Positions 33,402 through 42,689 are shown, counted from the first letter of the stretch. The stretch is DNA of 64,000 nucleotides from an uncultured Alphaproteobacteria bacterium (GCA_902521315.1 CABYRH010000003.1:149452-213451), one strand, 5' to 3'. Notes: generated from the sequence alone by a model not told the origin. Made by a program: numbers and translations.

Positions 33402-34274
33402 ATGAAAATAAAAAAAGATGAGGTTGGCTGGTTATTATTATTTATTGCACCTACCTTAATTCTTTTTACACTTTTTTTTATTTTACCAATTTTATTTCTT
33501 TTAGCGAGTAGCTTTACAAATTGGGATGGTATTGATGCAGAATTTGTTGGGTTTGAAAACTATATTAAATTATTTAATAAAAAAAGCTTTGTAAGGGCAA
33601 TTACAAATAACCTATATTGGTGCATCACTGCAGCACTTATTACTGTTCCGTTAGGTCTTATCATAGCATTACTCTTATCTCATCGATCAAGGGGATGGAA
33701 AGTTTTTAGAACAGTCCTATTTGTGCCACAAGTTGTATCATCAGCAGCCATAGCGATGCTTTGGGCAGCTGTTTTTAATGCTGAATATGGACTATTAAAT
33801 TTTATTTTAGATAACATTGGTTTATCTGATTATAAAAACCATAATTGGTTAGGAAATGTAAGAACTGCAAATGCTGCATTAATTGGGTTTTCTTTGTGCT
33901 ACGTTGGTTATTTTATGGTTATCATGTTAGCAAAAACAGCAAGCATTTCAGAAGATTATTACGATGCCGCAAAAATAGATGGAGCAAGTCAAATTCAAAA
34001 AGATTTTTATATTACAGCTCCTTTAATTAAGAGCACATTTTTTCTTTGTATCATTTTAGCTGTAATCTTTAATTTAAGACAATTTGAATATGTTTATCTT
34101 ATGACTGCTGGCGGTCCAGCAAATAAAACTCAAGTACTTGTAGTTTATATTTGGAATGAGTTAACTGTTCAAAGACTTGGAAGAGGAAGTGCGGCAGGAG
34201 TAATAATGATTGCATTAGGTGCTATGTTACTTCTTTTACTTCGTAGAATATTAAAAAGTGAGACTTATAACTAA
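33402..34274 (+). CDS. ABC importer permease, MalF/UgpA type
   Basis: A 290-residue inner-membrane permease with six helices. It starts 'WLLLFIAPTLILFTLFFILPILFLL', has 'FRTVLFVPQVVSSAAIAMLW' in the core, and the EAA loop 'DYYDAAKIDGASQIQKDFYITAPLI'. Standard length. Pairs with the permease starting two bases after its stop. No ATPase gene follows, so this importer depends on a shared MsmK/UgpC-type ATPase encoded elsewhere. Confidence 0.92.
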   Translation: MKIKKDEVGWLLLFIAPTLILFTLFFILPILFLLASSFTNWDGIDAEFVGFENYIKLFNKKSFVRAITNNLYWCITAALITVPLGLIIALLLSHRSRGWKVFRTVLFVPQVVSSAAIAMLWAAVFNAEYGLLNFILDNIGLSDYKNHNWLGNVRTANAALIGFSLCYVGYFMVIMLAKTASISEDYYDAAKIDGASQIQKDFYITAPLIKSTFFLCIILAVIFNLRQFEYVYLMTAGGPANKTQVLVVYIWNELTVQRLGRGSAAGVIMIALGAMLLLLLRRILKSETYN

Positions 34275-34275
34275 T

Positions 34276-35112
34276 ATGACTAATGACAATTCTTTAAATT
34301 TTTATTCTATTTTTAAGTGGGTAATAATAATTTCTTTTGTTGTATATGCAGTATTCCCATTTCTTTGGTTGGTGCTTGCTTCTTTAAAAACAAATGCAGA
34401 GTTACTTGATAATCCATTCAAGTTACCAAAAGTTTTCCAATTTCAAAACTATTCAAATGCAATTCAAGAAGCAGGTTTAATTCAACTAATAATAAATTCT
34501 TTAGTGATTAGCACTTGCGCTACTTTTTTAAATATCCTTTTTGCGTCCATGTGTGCTTTTGCTATAGCCAGACATATTTTTTGGTGGAAAAATGTATTAT
34601 TTTTAATGATAACAGCTGGTATTTTAGTTCCTTTAAATGCATTAATTATCCCATATTATGCAATTATCAATTTTTTAAATCTTTATGACACAAGGTTTGG
34701 TCTAATATTAGTTTACTGTGCAGTTGGATTACCTGTATCTACGTTTATCTTAACAGAATTTTTTAAAGGAATTCCAAAAGAAATAGAAGAAGCATCATAT
34801 CTAGATGGTTGTAATTTTGTCGCTCGCTATTTTAGAATTATGTTGCCTTTAGCTCTACCTGGGTTAGCCACTGCAGGGACATTTCAGTTCATTTTATGTT
34901 GGAATGAATTTATCTACGCAATGCTTTTAACTTCTTCAACTGAAATAAGAACAATCCAGTTTGGTATAAGTTATTTTACTAATGAATTTTTCTCTGATTA
35001 TGTTGGAATGTTTGCAGCAGTCGTAGTTAGTATTTTGCCGAGTATTACGGTGTTTATACTTTTTCAAGAGAGAGTGATAACTGGTTTAACAGCTGGGTCA
35101 GTTAAGGGATAG
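34276..35112 (+). CDS. ABC importer permease, MalG/UgpE type
   Basis: An inner-membrane permease of about 278 residues. The track starts at a GTG at 34258, inside the preceding gene. The ATG at 34276 ('MTNDNSLNFYSIFKW') directly after the upstream stop is the more likely start. Six helices, EAA loop 'IPKEIEEASYLDGCNFVARYFRIMLP', and the usual ending 'VITGLTAGSVKG'. Followed after seven bases by the sulfatase gene, which ties transport to desulfation. Confidence 0.92.
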   Translation: MTNDNSLNFYSIFKWVIIISFVVYAVFPFLWLVLASLKTNAELLDNPFKLPKVFQFQNYSNAIQEAGLIQLIINSLVISTCATFLNILFASMCAFAIARHIFWWKNVLFLMITAGILVPLNALIIPYYAIINFLNLYDTRFGLILVYCAVGLPVSTFILTEFFKGIPKEIEEASYLDGCNFVARYFRIMLPLALPGLATAGTFQFILCWNEFIYAMLLTSSTEIRTIQFGISYFTNEFFSDYVGMFAAVVVSILPSITVFILFQERVITGLTAGSVKG

Positions 35113-35119
35113 ATATTTT

Positions 35120-36394
35120 TTGAAACATCCAAATATTATAAAGATTATTTGCCATGATATAGGAAGACACCTGGGTTGTTATGGAGTAAAATCTATCAAT
35201 TCAAACGCTATAGATACATTAGCAAAAAATGGTATCTTATTTAAAAACTCTTTTGCAACAAGCCCTGGTTGTAGTCCAAGTAGAGCTGCGATAGCTACTG
35301 GGATGTATCCTCACAATACAGGTGTATTGGGTTTAGCACATGCACATTTTGGTTGGAGTCTTGATAAAAAAATTAATCACATTGCAAAATATTTTTCAAA
35401 AAATGGTTACACCTCAATTCTTTTTGGATTACAGCATGTTACTTATCATGAGAAAACACTTGGTTTTAATAAAATTTTTCCAGAGAGACCAGCTGATCAA
35501 GTGCTAAGAAATATTACGAAGATTATTGATAATAAAATTTTTAAGAAACCTTTTTATGCTGAAGTTAATTTCTTTGAACCGCATCGTCCTTTTGATTATG
35601 GAGGTATTAAACCAGATAAATCTAAAGGTGTGTATATCCCAAAATATATACCAAAAAATATTTATAGCCGAAGAGAATTTGCAGAAATGCAAGGGGCAAT
35701 TAAAAAAATGGATAATACAGTTTTGAAAATAATAAATCTTCTGAAGAAAAAAAATCTTTATGAAAATACTATTATAGTTTTTACAACAGATCATGGGATC
35801 CCATTTCCCAGAGCTAAAGGAACTCTATATGATTCTGGCATTGAAACTTGTCTTATAATTTCTTATCCAAAATTAAATATAAAAAATAAAAAATTTACTG
35901 AATTAATTACTAATATTGACATTCTACCAACTCTTTTAGATTTTGCAAAAATTAAAATTCCAAAAGAAATACAAGGTAAAAGTTTTTATCCACTAATATT
36001 AAATAAAAAATATTCTGAGAATAATGAAATTTTTGCTGAAAAAACTTATCATGATATGTTTGATCCGATGCGGTGTATTCGAAATAAAAATTTCAAATTA
36101 ATTATAAATTTTGATTCTGATAAAATTATAAGAGTCCCAGGAGATATTATGATGGGCGATACATATAAAACTATGTTGGGGCAAATTATTAATATTCGAG
36201 AACGTTATGAATTATACGATATAAATAGAGATAAATTTGAAAAAAAAAATTTAGCTAATAATAAAAAATATAAAAGTATTAAGCGTGAACTTTTGAGAAA
36301 AATTGTAAGATGGATGAAAAAAACTAAAGACCCATTATTGAAAAAGCAAATACAATCACCTTTTTTTCTTGATACACTAAAGCAACTAAAATAG
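35120..36394 (+). CDS. Sulfatase, N-sulfoglucosamine sulfohydrolase (SGSH)-like
   Basis: A 424-residue sulfatase. 'ICHDIGRHLGCYG' provides the first metal ligand in the form typical of the SGSH-like branch. 'GCSPSRAAIATG' contains the C-x-P-x-R formylglycine sequence. 'FTTDHGIPFPRAKGTLYDSG' has the later metal ligands and the arginine-lysine pair that contacts the sulfate ester. No signal peptide, so it acts in the cytosol on an imported sulfated sugar. The start is TTG at 35120; no in-frame ATG lies close upstream, and the family N-terminus begins at once. Next gene: an FGE-fold protein. Which sulfate ester or sulfamate is cleaved is unknown. Confidence 0.88.
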   Translation: MKHPNIIKIICHDIGRHLGCYGVKSINSNAIDTLAKNGILFKNSFATSPGCSPSRAAIATGMYPHNTGVLGLAHAHFGWSLDKKINHIAKYFSKNGYTSILFGLQHVTYHEKTLGFNKIFPERPADQVLRNITKIIDNKIFKKPFYAEVNFFEPHRPFDYGGIKPDKSKGVYIPKYIPKNIYSRREFAEMQGAIKKMDNTVLKIINLLKKKNLYENTIIVFTTDHGIPFPRAKGTLYDSGIETCLIISYPKLNIKNKKFTELITNIDILPTLLDFAKIKIPKEIQGKSFYPLILNKKYSENNEIFAEKTYHDMFDPMRCIRNKNFKLIINFDSDKIIRVPGDIMMGDTYKTMLGQIINIRERYELYDINRDKFEKKNLANNKKYKSIKRELLRKIVRWMKKTKDPLLKKQIQSPFFLDTLKQLK

Positions 36395-36405
36395 ACTTTT
36401 AAAAT

Positions 36406-37098
36406 ATGGAATCATTTTTAAATAAAAAAATATTTATAGAATCAAATGAATATACTTATAGAGTTGAACATTTAACACTTGAGGGTACATGTTCAACAGA
36501 TCATGGCCCAAGAAATGTTAAAATTAAAAATTTGTTAGTTGATAAATATCCAGTAACTAATCAACAATATTATTTTTTTTTAAAAAAAACTGGTTATCAG
36601 CCAAGAGATTCTCAAAGATTTTTAGAGCACAAACCAAATAAAAAATTATTCAACCTACCAGTTGTATTTGTTTCTCAAAATGATGCAATTGCATATGCTA
36701 AATGGGTAGGTGGACGACTTCCAACTGATGAAGAATGGCAATATATTGCGGCTGGCCCAAAATATCTAGACTGGCCATGGGGGAACAAGTTTAATCCTTT
36801 ATTATGTAATCACGATGGCAATAAGCTTGAACCCGTAAACACACATAGAAAAGGAGAAAGTTGGTGTGGTTGCGTAGATATGGCTGGAAATTGTTGGGAG
36901 TGGACTGCTGGTATTCATGATGATGGCAATCACCAATTTGCTTTGTTAAGAGGTGGAAGTTATTTCTATGCACATGATCATTGGCACGTTGGAGGAGGTG
37001 CGAGAAAAAATAATTATCATTGGAAATTACAAATATTAAATGAAGGAATGAACAGAGCCGCTACTCTAGGCTTTCGATGTGTCTATGATGAAAAATAA
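36406..37098 (+). CDS. FGE/SUMF1-fold protein without the FGE active-site cysteines
   Basis: A 230-residue protein of the formylglycine-generating-enzyme fold. Family blocks are 'VDKYPVTNQQYYFFLKKTGY', 'LPVVFVSQNDAIAYAKWVGGRLPTDEEW', 'MAGNCWEWT' and 'LLRGGSYF'. In true FGE the last block reads RGGS-x-x-C-x4-C-x-R and binds copper through two cysteines. Here it is 'RGGSYFYAHDHWHVGGGAR', with no cysteine at either place. Classical FGE activity is thus unlikely, although the gene is 11 bases from a sulfatase gene. It may bind or hydrolyse the sugar substrate. Overlaps the next gene. Confidence 0.85.
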   Translation: MESFLNKKIFIESNEYTYRVEHLTLEGTCSTDHGPRNVKIKNLLVDKYPVTNQQYYFFLKKTGYQPRDSQRFLEHKPNKKLFNLPVVFVSQNDAIAYAKWVGGRLPTDEEWQYIAAGPKYLDWPWGNKFNPLLCNHDGNKLEPVNTHRKGESWCGCVDMAGNCWEWTAGIHDDGNHQFALLRGGSYFYAHDHWHVGGGARKNNYHWKLQILNEGMNRAATLGFRCVYDEK

Positions 37099-38896
37099 AT
37101 TTACAGATAAAAAAAAATCTATAGATTTTTCATTAGGCAATTTAAATTTATCTATAGATTTAAATAAAAACATTTTCTTAAAAGAATTAAATTTTATAAA
37201 AAATATTAACAACGAAATCTTTGTTATTCGTGCTGAAAATAAGTTAATTCCAAAAAATAAGTATAAAATAGAAAAAGTCTTTAAAAATACCGATGTTAAC
37301 TTCACTGTCATATCAATAGATTTTTCTCAGAATTTTGAAAATGATTTCTTTAAAGGAAGAATATCTTTTGTTCAGAAGAAAAAAAATATTATTGATTTTA
37401 TTTTTCAATTATCTGCTAGATGGCATAAAGATATTCCTAAGAAAGTACTCCTAAAATTTCCTTTTATAATAAATCTCCATAAAAATAAAAATTTCTTAAA
37501 ACCAGGTGATATTTTTGATGGAAAAAAAAGAATTAAAAAAGGTGTTTGGAATTTACACGAATACCCACCCTCAATTATATCTGATAATTTAGGAATTGAA
37601 TCTTTAGGATTTGAATTTTACGATCAATTTCCCTGGCAGGCGAATTATAATCTTGGAATGAGTGAAGCTATATCGAGTGAAAATTTTGAAAAGTTTGAAA
37701 CTGAGGTTCAATTAACACAGGAATTAACAGATATTATTCTAATGAAAATTTATACAAGCTCTAAAGGAAGAGAAAAAATTTTTAGTCTTTGGAAAGAAAA
37801 TACCAGAAAAAGATACGATCTAAGAAAATACCACGATAGTAACAATAGATGGATAAAAAAAAATTATCTACAGCATTTTATGTTTGCTTATGGAGAAGAG
37901 GCATTTGATTATAAAAAAATTCAATTCAAAATTAATCAAATTATCAAAGAAGGAAAGCAATTTGGAGGTTATGATTCAATTTTATTTTGGCATCAATATC
38001 CCAGACTGGGTTTAGATGAAAGTAATCAATGGCAACTATATAAATATTTACCAAAAAATTATAAAACTATTAAAAAAATCGTTGATATATGTCATTCACA
38101 TAATATTAAATTTTTTATTCCTTTTAAACCATGGGACATTAGATCAAATGAAAGTTTAGATAGCCACGCTAAATCTTTAGAAAAGTTTATTAAAGAAACA
38201 AATATCGATGGTTTTTTTCTTGATACAATGTCATCTTTACCTGAGTCATTTCTAAAAATTCAAAAAAAATTTCCCTCATTTGAATTTTGTTCAGAAGGCA
38301 CACCAAGAGAACAAAGGCAAATTGAAACCTTAACAAGTTCATGGGATCAAATTGGTGATATCAGAAGAAATTTTAAAGTAGATATAAATTCAAATTTCTT
38401 TCGTTTTCTTTTTCCAGAACACCCTCTTAATCTTGTTTCTCGATGGAGTGTTGGATCTGACAAGGATGCATTAATTAAAAGAGCAGCTTTTAATGGAATG
38501 GGAATGGTTATTTGGCAAGATATTTTTGGTTGCTGGCTTCCATTTAGTATCGAGCAAAAAAAGAAGATAAAGTCTTTAAAAAATATCCTTAAAAAATATC
38601 ATAAATATTTTTATGGAGATAATTCAATTCCATTAATAAAAACTTTATCAAAAAAAATTATTTGTAATGAATTCTCAAATTCACAAGGAAAACAAAAAAT
38701 TTATTCCATTTATAATTTTGGTTCAAATAAAATTTATGGCAGAATTTTAAAACTTCCTTTAGCAGTAATGGAATTTAAACAAATTTATGGAAAAAAAGTA
38801 AATATCCAAATAGAAAAAAAACAAAATACTTTTTATTTGTTGGCAAATCTTGATGCAAATGATGTAATTCTAGTTAATATCATATTTAAAATTTGA
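37085..38896 (+). CDS. Glycoside-hydrolase-like TIM-barrel protein
   Basis: A cytosolic protein of about 603 residues (track start is GTG at 37079; I prefer the ATG at 37085, though 37088 is also possible). An N-terminal beta-rich domain (about 1-230) is followed by a TIM-barrel ('SILFWHQYPRLGLDES', 'FFIPFKPWDIRSNES', 'DGFFLDTMSS', 'FEFCSEGTPRE') and a C-terminal beta domain (about 510-600). The order beta sandwich, barrel, beta domain and the 'DGFFLDT' strand are those of GH31/GH36-like alpha-glycosidases and related DUF families, with the Asp a possible nucleophile. I cannot place it in a family. Context suggests cleavage of an imported sulfated or sulfonated glycoside. Confidence 0.65.
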   Translation: MMKNKFTDKKKSIDFSLGNLNLSIDLNKNIFLKELNFIKNINNEIFVIRAENKLIPKNKYKIEKVFKNTDVNFTVISIDFSQNFENDFFKGRISFVQKKKNIIDFIFQLSARWHKDIPKKVLLKFPFIINLHKNKNFLKPGDIFDGKKRIKKGVWNLHEYPPSIISDNLGIESLGFEFYDQFPWQANYNLGMSEAISSENFEKFETEVQLTQELTDIILMKIYTSSKGREKIFSLWKENTRKRYDLRKYHDSNNRWIKKNYLQHFMFAYGEEAFDYKKIQFKINQIIKEGKQFGGYDSILFWHQYPRLGLDESNQWQLYKYLPKNYKTIKKIVDICHSHNIKFFIPFKPWDIRSNESLDSHAKSLEKFIKETNIDGFFLDTMSSLPESFLKIQKKFPSFEFCSEGTPREQRQIETLTSSWDQIGDIRRNFKVDINSNFFRFLFPEHPLNLVSRWSVGSDKDALIKRAAFNGMGMVIWQDIFGCWLPFSIEQKKKIKSLKNILKKYHKYFYGDNSIPLIKTLSKKIICNEFSNSQGKQKIYSIYNFGSNKIYGRILKLPLAVMEFKQIYGKKVNIQIEKKQNTFYLLANLDANDVILVNIIFKI

Positions 38897-38902
38897 TAAG
38901 TA

Positions 38903-40087
38903 TTAACTTACTGCTTTTATAATACCTCTCAATTCCGATAGCCCCATCATTCTTCCTATTGCCGTATAACCAGGATTAATAGATTTCTTAAATTGATCAT
39001 CAAGTAAACAATGTCCATGATCTGGTCTCATTGGAATTTCAACTTTTTTATTTTTACTTCTTCTTTTTTCTTCTTTTAAAATTAGTTTTATTAATTTAAC
39101 AAAATCAACATCTCCACTTAGATGATTTGTTTCATAAAAGCTTTTTTTGTCTTTATCAATTTTTACGTTTCTTAGGTGAATAAAATTTATTTTCTTTTTG
39201 AACGTATCAAAAATTTTATAAATATTATTATTAATGTTTGATGCTAGAGAACCTGAGCAAAACGCCATACCATTTGATAATGAATCGTATGAATCTAAAA
39301 TAAACTTATAATCCTTTAAATTTGAGACAATTTTAGGTATTCCAAAAAGTGCGACTGGTGGATCATCTGGATGAAGGGTCATATTTACTTTACATTCCTC
39401 AGCAACAGGTACGATTTCTTTTACAAAATCAATTAAATTTTCTTGCAATTCTTTTTTTTGATAATTTCTGTAAGCGTAGATCATATTTTTAAATTCATTT
39501 ATAGAATATTTTTTTTCAGATGCCGGTAAACCACCCATTACTGCAATTTTCAAATTTTCAATATCTTTTTTATTCATTTTCTTAAATGTTTTTTCTGCAT
39601 TTCTAATTTCTTTAGATGAATATCTAGAATCAACATCATTTAATTTTAAAATAAAAGTTTCAAATATAATTATATGTTGATAATTAAATTTTAAAGCCAA
39701 ACCATCTGTTGGCAGTTGAAAATCTAATTGAGTTCTTGTCCAATCTACTATTGGCATAAAATTATAACAAATTGTTTGTATATTATTTTTAGAAACATTT
39801 AATATTGTATCTTTGTAATTATCAATGAATTTCCTAAAATTTTTATGTCTTAATTTAATGTCATTATGAACTGGAATACTTTCAACTACATTCCATTTTA
39901 AATTAACATTATTGGAATTATTATGCTTGTTGATAAAATCAATTCTCTTCTTCACATCAGTTTTAGACCATTTTTCACCATACGGTATTTGATGTAATGA
40001 AGTTACTATATATTCAGCATTTGATTGTCTTATATCTGATAAAGTAACTGGATCAGTAGGCCCATACCATCTAAAAGAATTTTGCAT
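38903..40087 (-). CDS. uxuA: D-mannonate dehydratase
   Basis: A 394-residue UxuA-family enzyme, which dehydrates D-mannonate to 2-keto-3-deoxy-gluconate. The family start 'FRWYGPTDPVTLSDIRQSNAEYIVTSLHQIP' (seen in pieces) is clear. 'YNFMPIVDWTRTQL', 'MTLHPDDPP', 'FCSGSL', 'FIHLRNV' and 'MRPDHGH' carry the metal and substrate residues of the TIM barrel. Length as expected. It lies on the opposite strand to its neighbours, divergent from the aldo/keto reductase. It shows that hexuronates or aldonates are among the compounds used, but no KDG kinase or aldolase is in the window. Confidence 0.92.
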   Translation of the reverse strand: MQNSFRWYGPTDPVTLSDIRQSNAEYIVTSLHQIPYGEKWSKTDVKKRIDFINKHNNSNNVNLKWNVVESIPVHNDIKLRHKNFRKFIDNYKDTILNVSKNNIQTICYNFMPIVDWTRTQLDFQLPTDGLALKFNYQHIIIFETFILKLNDVDSRYSSKEIRNAEKTFKKMNKKDIENLKIAVMGGLPASEKKYSINEFKNMIYAYRNYQKKELQENLIDFVKEIVPVAEECKVNMTLHPDDPPVALFGIPKIVSNLKDYKFILDSYDSLSNGMAFCSGSLASNINNNIYKIFDTFKKKINFIHLRNVKIDKDKKSFYETNHLSGDVDFVKLIKLILKEEKRRSKNKKVEIPMRPDHGHCLLDDQFKKSINPGYTAIGRMMGLSELRGIIKAVS

Positions 40088-40137
40088 AAGACTTTTATAT
40101 CTGATAAATTTATATTTAAAATAATTTCTTTGAAACT

Positions 40138-41142
40138 ATGAAAAAAAGAAACCTTGGTAATACTGATATTAAACTTACATCAATTGGATTTGGTGGAGCC
40201 CCTCTTGGAAACTTATTTGAAGAACTTAAAGAAACTGACTGTTTTGATATTGTTAAAAAATCCTATGAAATGAATATAAATCTTTTTGATACCTCACCTT
40301 TATATGGATATGGCCTAAGTGAGCATAGGATTGGAAATTTTTTAAAAACAATTGATCCAAATAAATACTATATTTCAACAAAGGTAGGTAGATACCTTAC
40401 CCCAGAAAGAAATTATTATAAGGAGGGAAAATTTAAAGGTCATATAAATTTTATTCCACATTTTGATTATTCATATGATGGCGTTATGAGATCATTTGAT
40501 CAATCGATACACAGATTAGCAGTACCAGAAATTGATATTTGTTTGATTCATGATGTAGATAGATACACTTTCGGTAACGAAGTAGATCATTATTTTAAAA
40601 TTGCAATGAGTGGCGCATATAAAGCATTAAATGATCTTAAAGAACAAAAAGTAATTAAAGCAATTGGAGTAGGATTAAATGATGCTGATATCTGTACAAG
40701 ATTTGCAAACGAAGGTGATTTTGATTGTATGCTTCTTGCAGGAAGATATACACTCTTAGATCAAACCGCACTTGATGAATTTTTTCCAATTGCAAAAAAA
40801 AATAATATAGGAGTAATTTTAGGTGGTGTTTTTAACTCAGGAATTTTAGCAAAAGGTATTGGTGATCAAATAACTTATAGGTATGATAAAATACCAATTG
40901 ATATAAAAGAAAAATATCGAAGTATATCTAAAATTTGTTTACAATACAATGTTCCTGTACCTGCTGCAGCACTCCAATTTTCGTACTCTAATAAATTAAT
41001 ATCATCTATGATATTAGGCATTGATAGAATTGAACAAATTCAACAGAACTTAGAAAATTTAAATTATCCTATACCAAAAGAGTTATGGGATAATTTAAAA
41101 AAAGAAAAACTTCTTGATGAGAGAAGTATGATTGATGTATAG
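40138..41142 (+). CDS. Aldo/keto reductase, D-threo-aldose (L-fucose) dehydrogenase-like
   Basis: A 334-residue TIM-barrel oxidoreductase. The catalytic tetrad is visible as Asp and Tyr in 'FDTSPLYGYGLSE', Lys in 'ISTKVGR' and His in 'CLIHDVDR'. The opening 'LGNTDIKLTSIGFGGAPLGNLF' is typical of the D-threo-aldose 1-dehydrogenase / pyridoxal dehydrogenase branch, which oxidises L-fucose and similar sugars to lactones with NAD. With the mannonate dehydratase gene divergent to it, a non-phosphorylating sugar-acid route is plausible: sugar to lactone to acid to keto-deoxy acid. No lactonase gene is seen nearby. Confidence 0.85.
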   Translation: MKKRNLGNTDIKLTSIGFGGAPLGNLFEELKETDCFDIVKKSYEMNINLFDTSPLYGYGLSEHRIGNFLKTIDPNKYYISTKVGRYLTPERNYYKEGKFKGHINFIPHFDYSYDGVMRSFDQSIHRLAVPEIDICLIHDVDRYTFGNEVDHYFKIAMSGAYKALNDLKEQKVIKAIGVGLNDADICTRFANEGDFDCMLLAGRYTLLDQTALDEFFPIAKKNNIGVILGGVFNSGILAKGIGDQITYRYDKIPIDIKEKYRSISKICLQYNVPVPAAALQFSYSNKLISSMILGIDRIEQIQQNLENLNYPIPKELWDNLKKEKLLDERSMIDV

Positions 41143-41159
41143 TAAATTATTCCTATAAA

Positions 41160-42098
41160 TTAATTTACCTTAGTCATAGTACAAAGCATTTCAAATGCAA
41201 TTGTTGCTCCAACAAGTGAAGTCATATTATTTAAATCAAATGGTGGCGATACTTCTACAACATCACCGCCAACAAAATTTAATTTATTTAGAGCTCTAAT
41301 AATTGTTTGCGCTTCTCTCACATTAAAACCACCAACTTCTGGAGTACCAGTTCCTGGTGCAAAAGTAGGATCAATGCCATCTATATCAAAAGTAAAATAA
41401 GTATCCGTGTCACCTAAAACGGTATAGATTTTTTCAACACATTTACTAAAGCCCATTTCATAATATTCATCTATAGAAATGATCGTTACTCCTTGTTTTC
41501 TAGCCCATGTTAAATCATTTGGATCGTATAATGCACCCCTAACACCTAGTATTACATATTTTTCTGGATCAATAAGATTTTCTTCAATAGCTCGTCTAAA
41601 AGGTGTACCGTGAGTATATTTAAATCCTCCAAAATATGTATCCCAAGTATCAGAATGAGAATCAAACTGAAATAAACCTATTGGTTTTTCTTTCGCAATA
41701 GCTCTTAAAATAGGAAGGGAAACTAAATGATCACCTCCTATAGATAATGGAAGTGTTTTAGATGCAATAATATTTGCATAAAATTTTTCGATTTTCTCTA
41801 AACTATCTTGAAGATCTGCTGGGTTTACGGGACAATCACCAATATCTGCAATATTAAATTTATCATAAGGACTCTTAAGTGAAACAGGGTGATAAAGCCT
41901 TACAAGTGATGATGCATTTCTAATTTCTCTTGGCCCATGTCTAGCTCCAGGTCTATTAGTAGTTCCTCCATCCCATGGTACACCTGCAATACAATAGTCT
42001 AATTTATTTAAATCTTTCACAACAGGTAAACGAAAAAAAGTAGCAACATCAGCAAAGCGAGGAGTTTCCATACTAGATAGAGGTTTAATTTGAGTCAT
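41160..42098 (-). CDS. speB: Agmatinase-like ureohydrolase
   Basis: A 312-residue manganese ureohydrolase. The metal ligands are in 'GGDH', 'DSHSDTWD' (the usual DAHxD) and 'FDIDGIDPTFAPGTGTPE'. Family members release urea from agmatine, guanidinobutyrate, guanidinopropionate or other guanidino compounds. 'CIAGVPWDGGTTNRPGARHGP' is the agmatinase-type N-terminal block. Specificity cannot be fixed from sequence, and the agmatinase name is the default. No other polyamine gene is near. Divergent from the peroxiredoxin gene. Confidence 0.88.
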   Translation of the reverse strand: MTQIKPLSSMETPRFADVATFFRLPVVKDLNKLDYCIAGVPWDGGTTNRPGARHGPREIRNASSLVRLYHPVSLKSPYDKFNIADIGDCPVNPADLQDSLEKIEKFYANIIASKTLPLSIGGDHLVSLPILRAIAKEKPIGLFQFDSHSDTWDTYFGGFKYTHGTPFRRAIEENLIDPEKYVILGVRGALYDPNDLTWARKQGVTIISIDEYYEMGFSKCVEKIYTVLGDTDTYFTFDIDGIDPTFAPGTGTPEVGGFNVREAQTIIRALNKLNFVGGDVVEVSPPFDLNNMTSLVGATIAFEMLCTMTKVN

Positions 42099-42146
42099 AA
42101 ATGTATCTTATGGTATATAGAATTGGATTATACAAGACAAATTAGT

Positions 42147-42689
42147 ATGGATTATAGCAAATTTCCTAAACCGCAAAATGATGGAAAAGCTGATCATCTT
42201 TTAAATAAGTTTTTGCCCGATATTTCTCTTAAAAATCAACAGGGTAATCTATTAAAAATAAAAAGATCTGACACTTTTCGTTTAATTTTATATTTTTATC
42301 CTATGACAGGTAATCCAAATGAAAGTTTACCTAAAAATTGGAATCAAATTCCAGGAGCCATTGGCTGTACTGTGGAGACCTGTAGTTTTAGAGATAATTA
42401 TGAAGAATTAATCAAACTTAATGCGCTGCCTATAGGAATATCAACTCAAACAATAGATTATATTAAGGAAATGACAGATAGATTAGTAATTCCTTATGAT
42501 GTTTTAAGTGATTCAGAAAATATTTTGCTCAATTCATTAAAAATGCCACATTTTGAAATTGAAAACAAAATTTATTTTAAAAGATCAACTCTTATTGTGG
42601 AAAAAAATATTGTTAAAAAAGTATTCTACCCTATTTTTCCTCCTAACAAACATATAAATGAAGTTCTACAATGGCTAAAAGAAAACTAA
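42147..42689 (+). CDS. Peroxiredoxin, BCP/AhpC-TSA family
   Basis: A thiol peroxidase of about 180 residues. The track start at 42090 overlaps the divergent ureohydrolase gene; the ATG at 42147 ('MDYSKFPKPQNDG') gives a normal N-terminus. The active site reads 'GAIGCTVETCSFRDNYEEL': peroxidatic Cys followed four residues later by a second Cys, as in atypical BCP proteins. Between 'YFYPMTG' and 'GCT' there is a short insertion ('NPNESLPKNWNQIPGAI') seen in an alphaproteobacterial subgroup. It detoxifies hydroperoxides in the cytosol using thioredoxin or glutaredoxin. Overlaps the next gene by 19 bases. Confidence 0.88.
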   Translation: MDYSKFPKPQNDGKADHLLNKFLPDISLKNQQGNLLKIKRSDTFRLILYFYPMTGNPNESLPKNWNQIPGAIGCTVETCSFRDNYEELIKLNALPIGISTQTIDYIKEMTDRLVIPYDVLSDSENILLNSLKMPHFEIENKIYFKRSTLIVEKNIVKKVFYPIFPPNKHINEVLQWLKEN

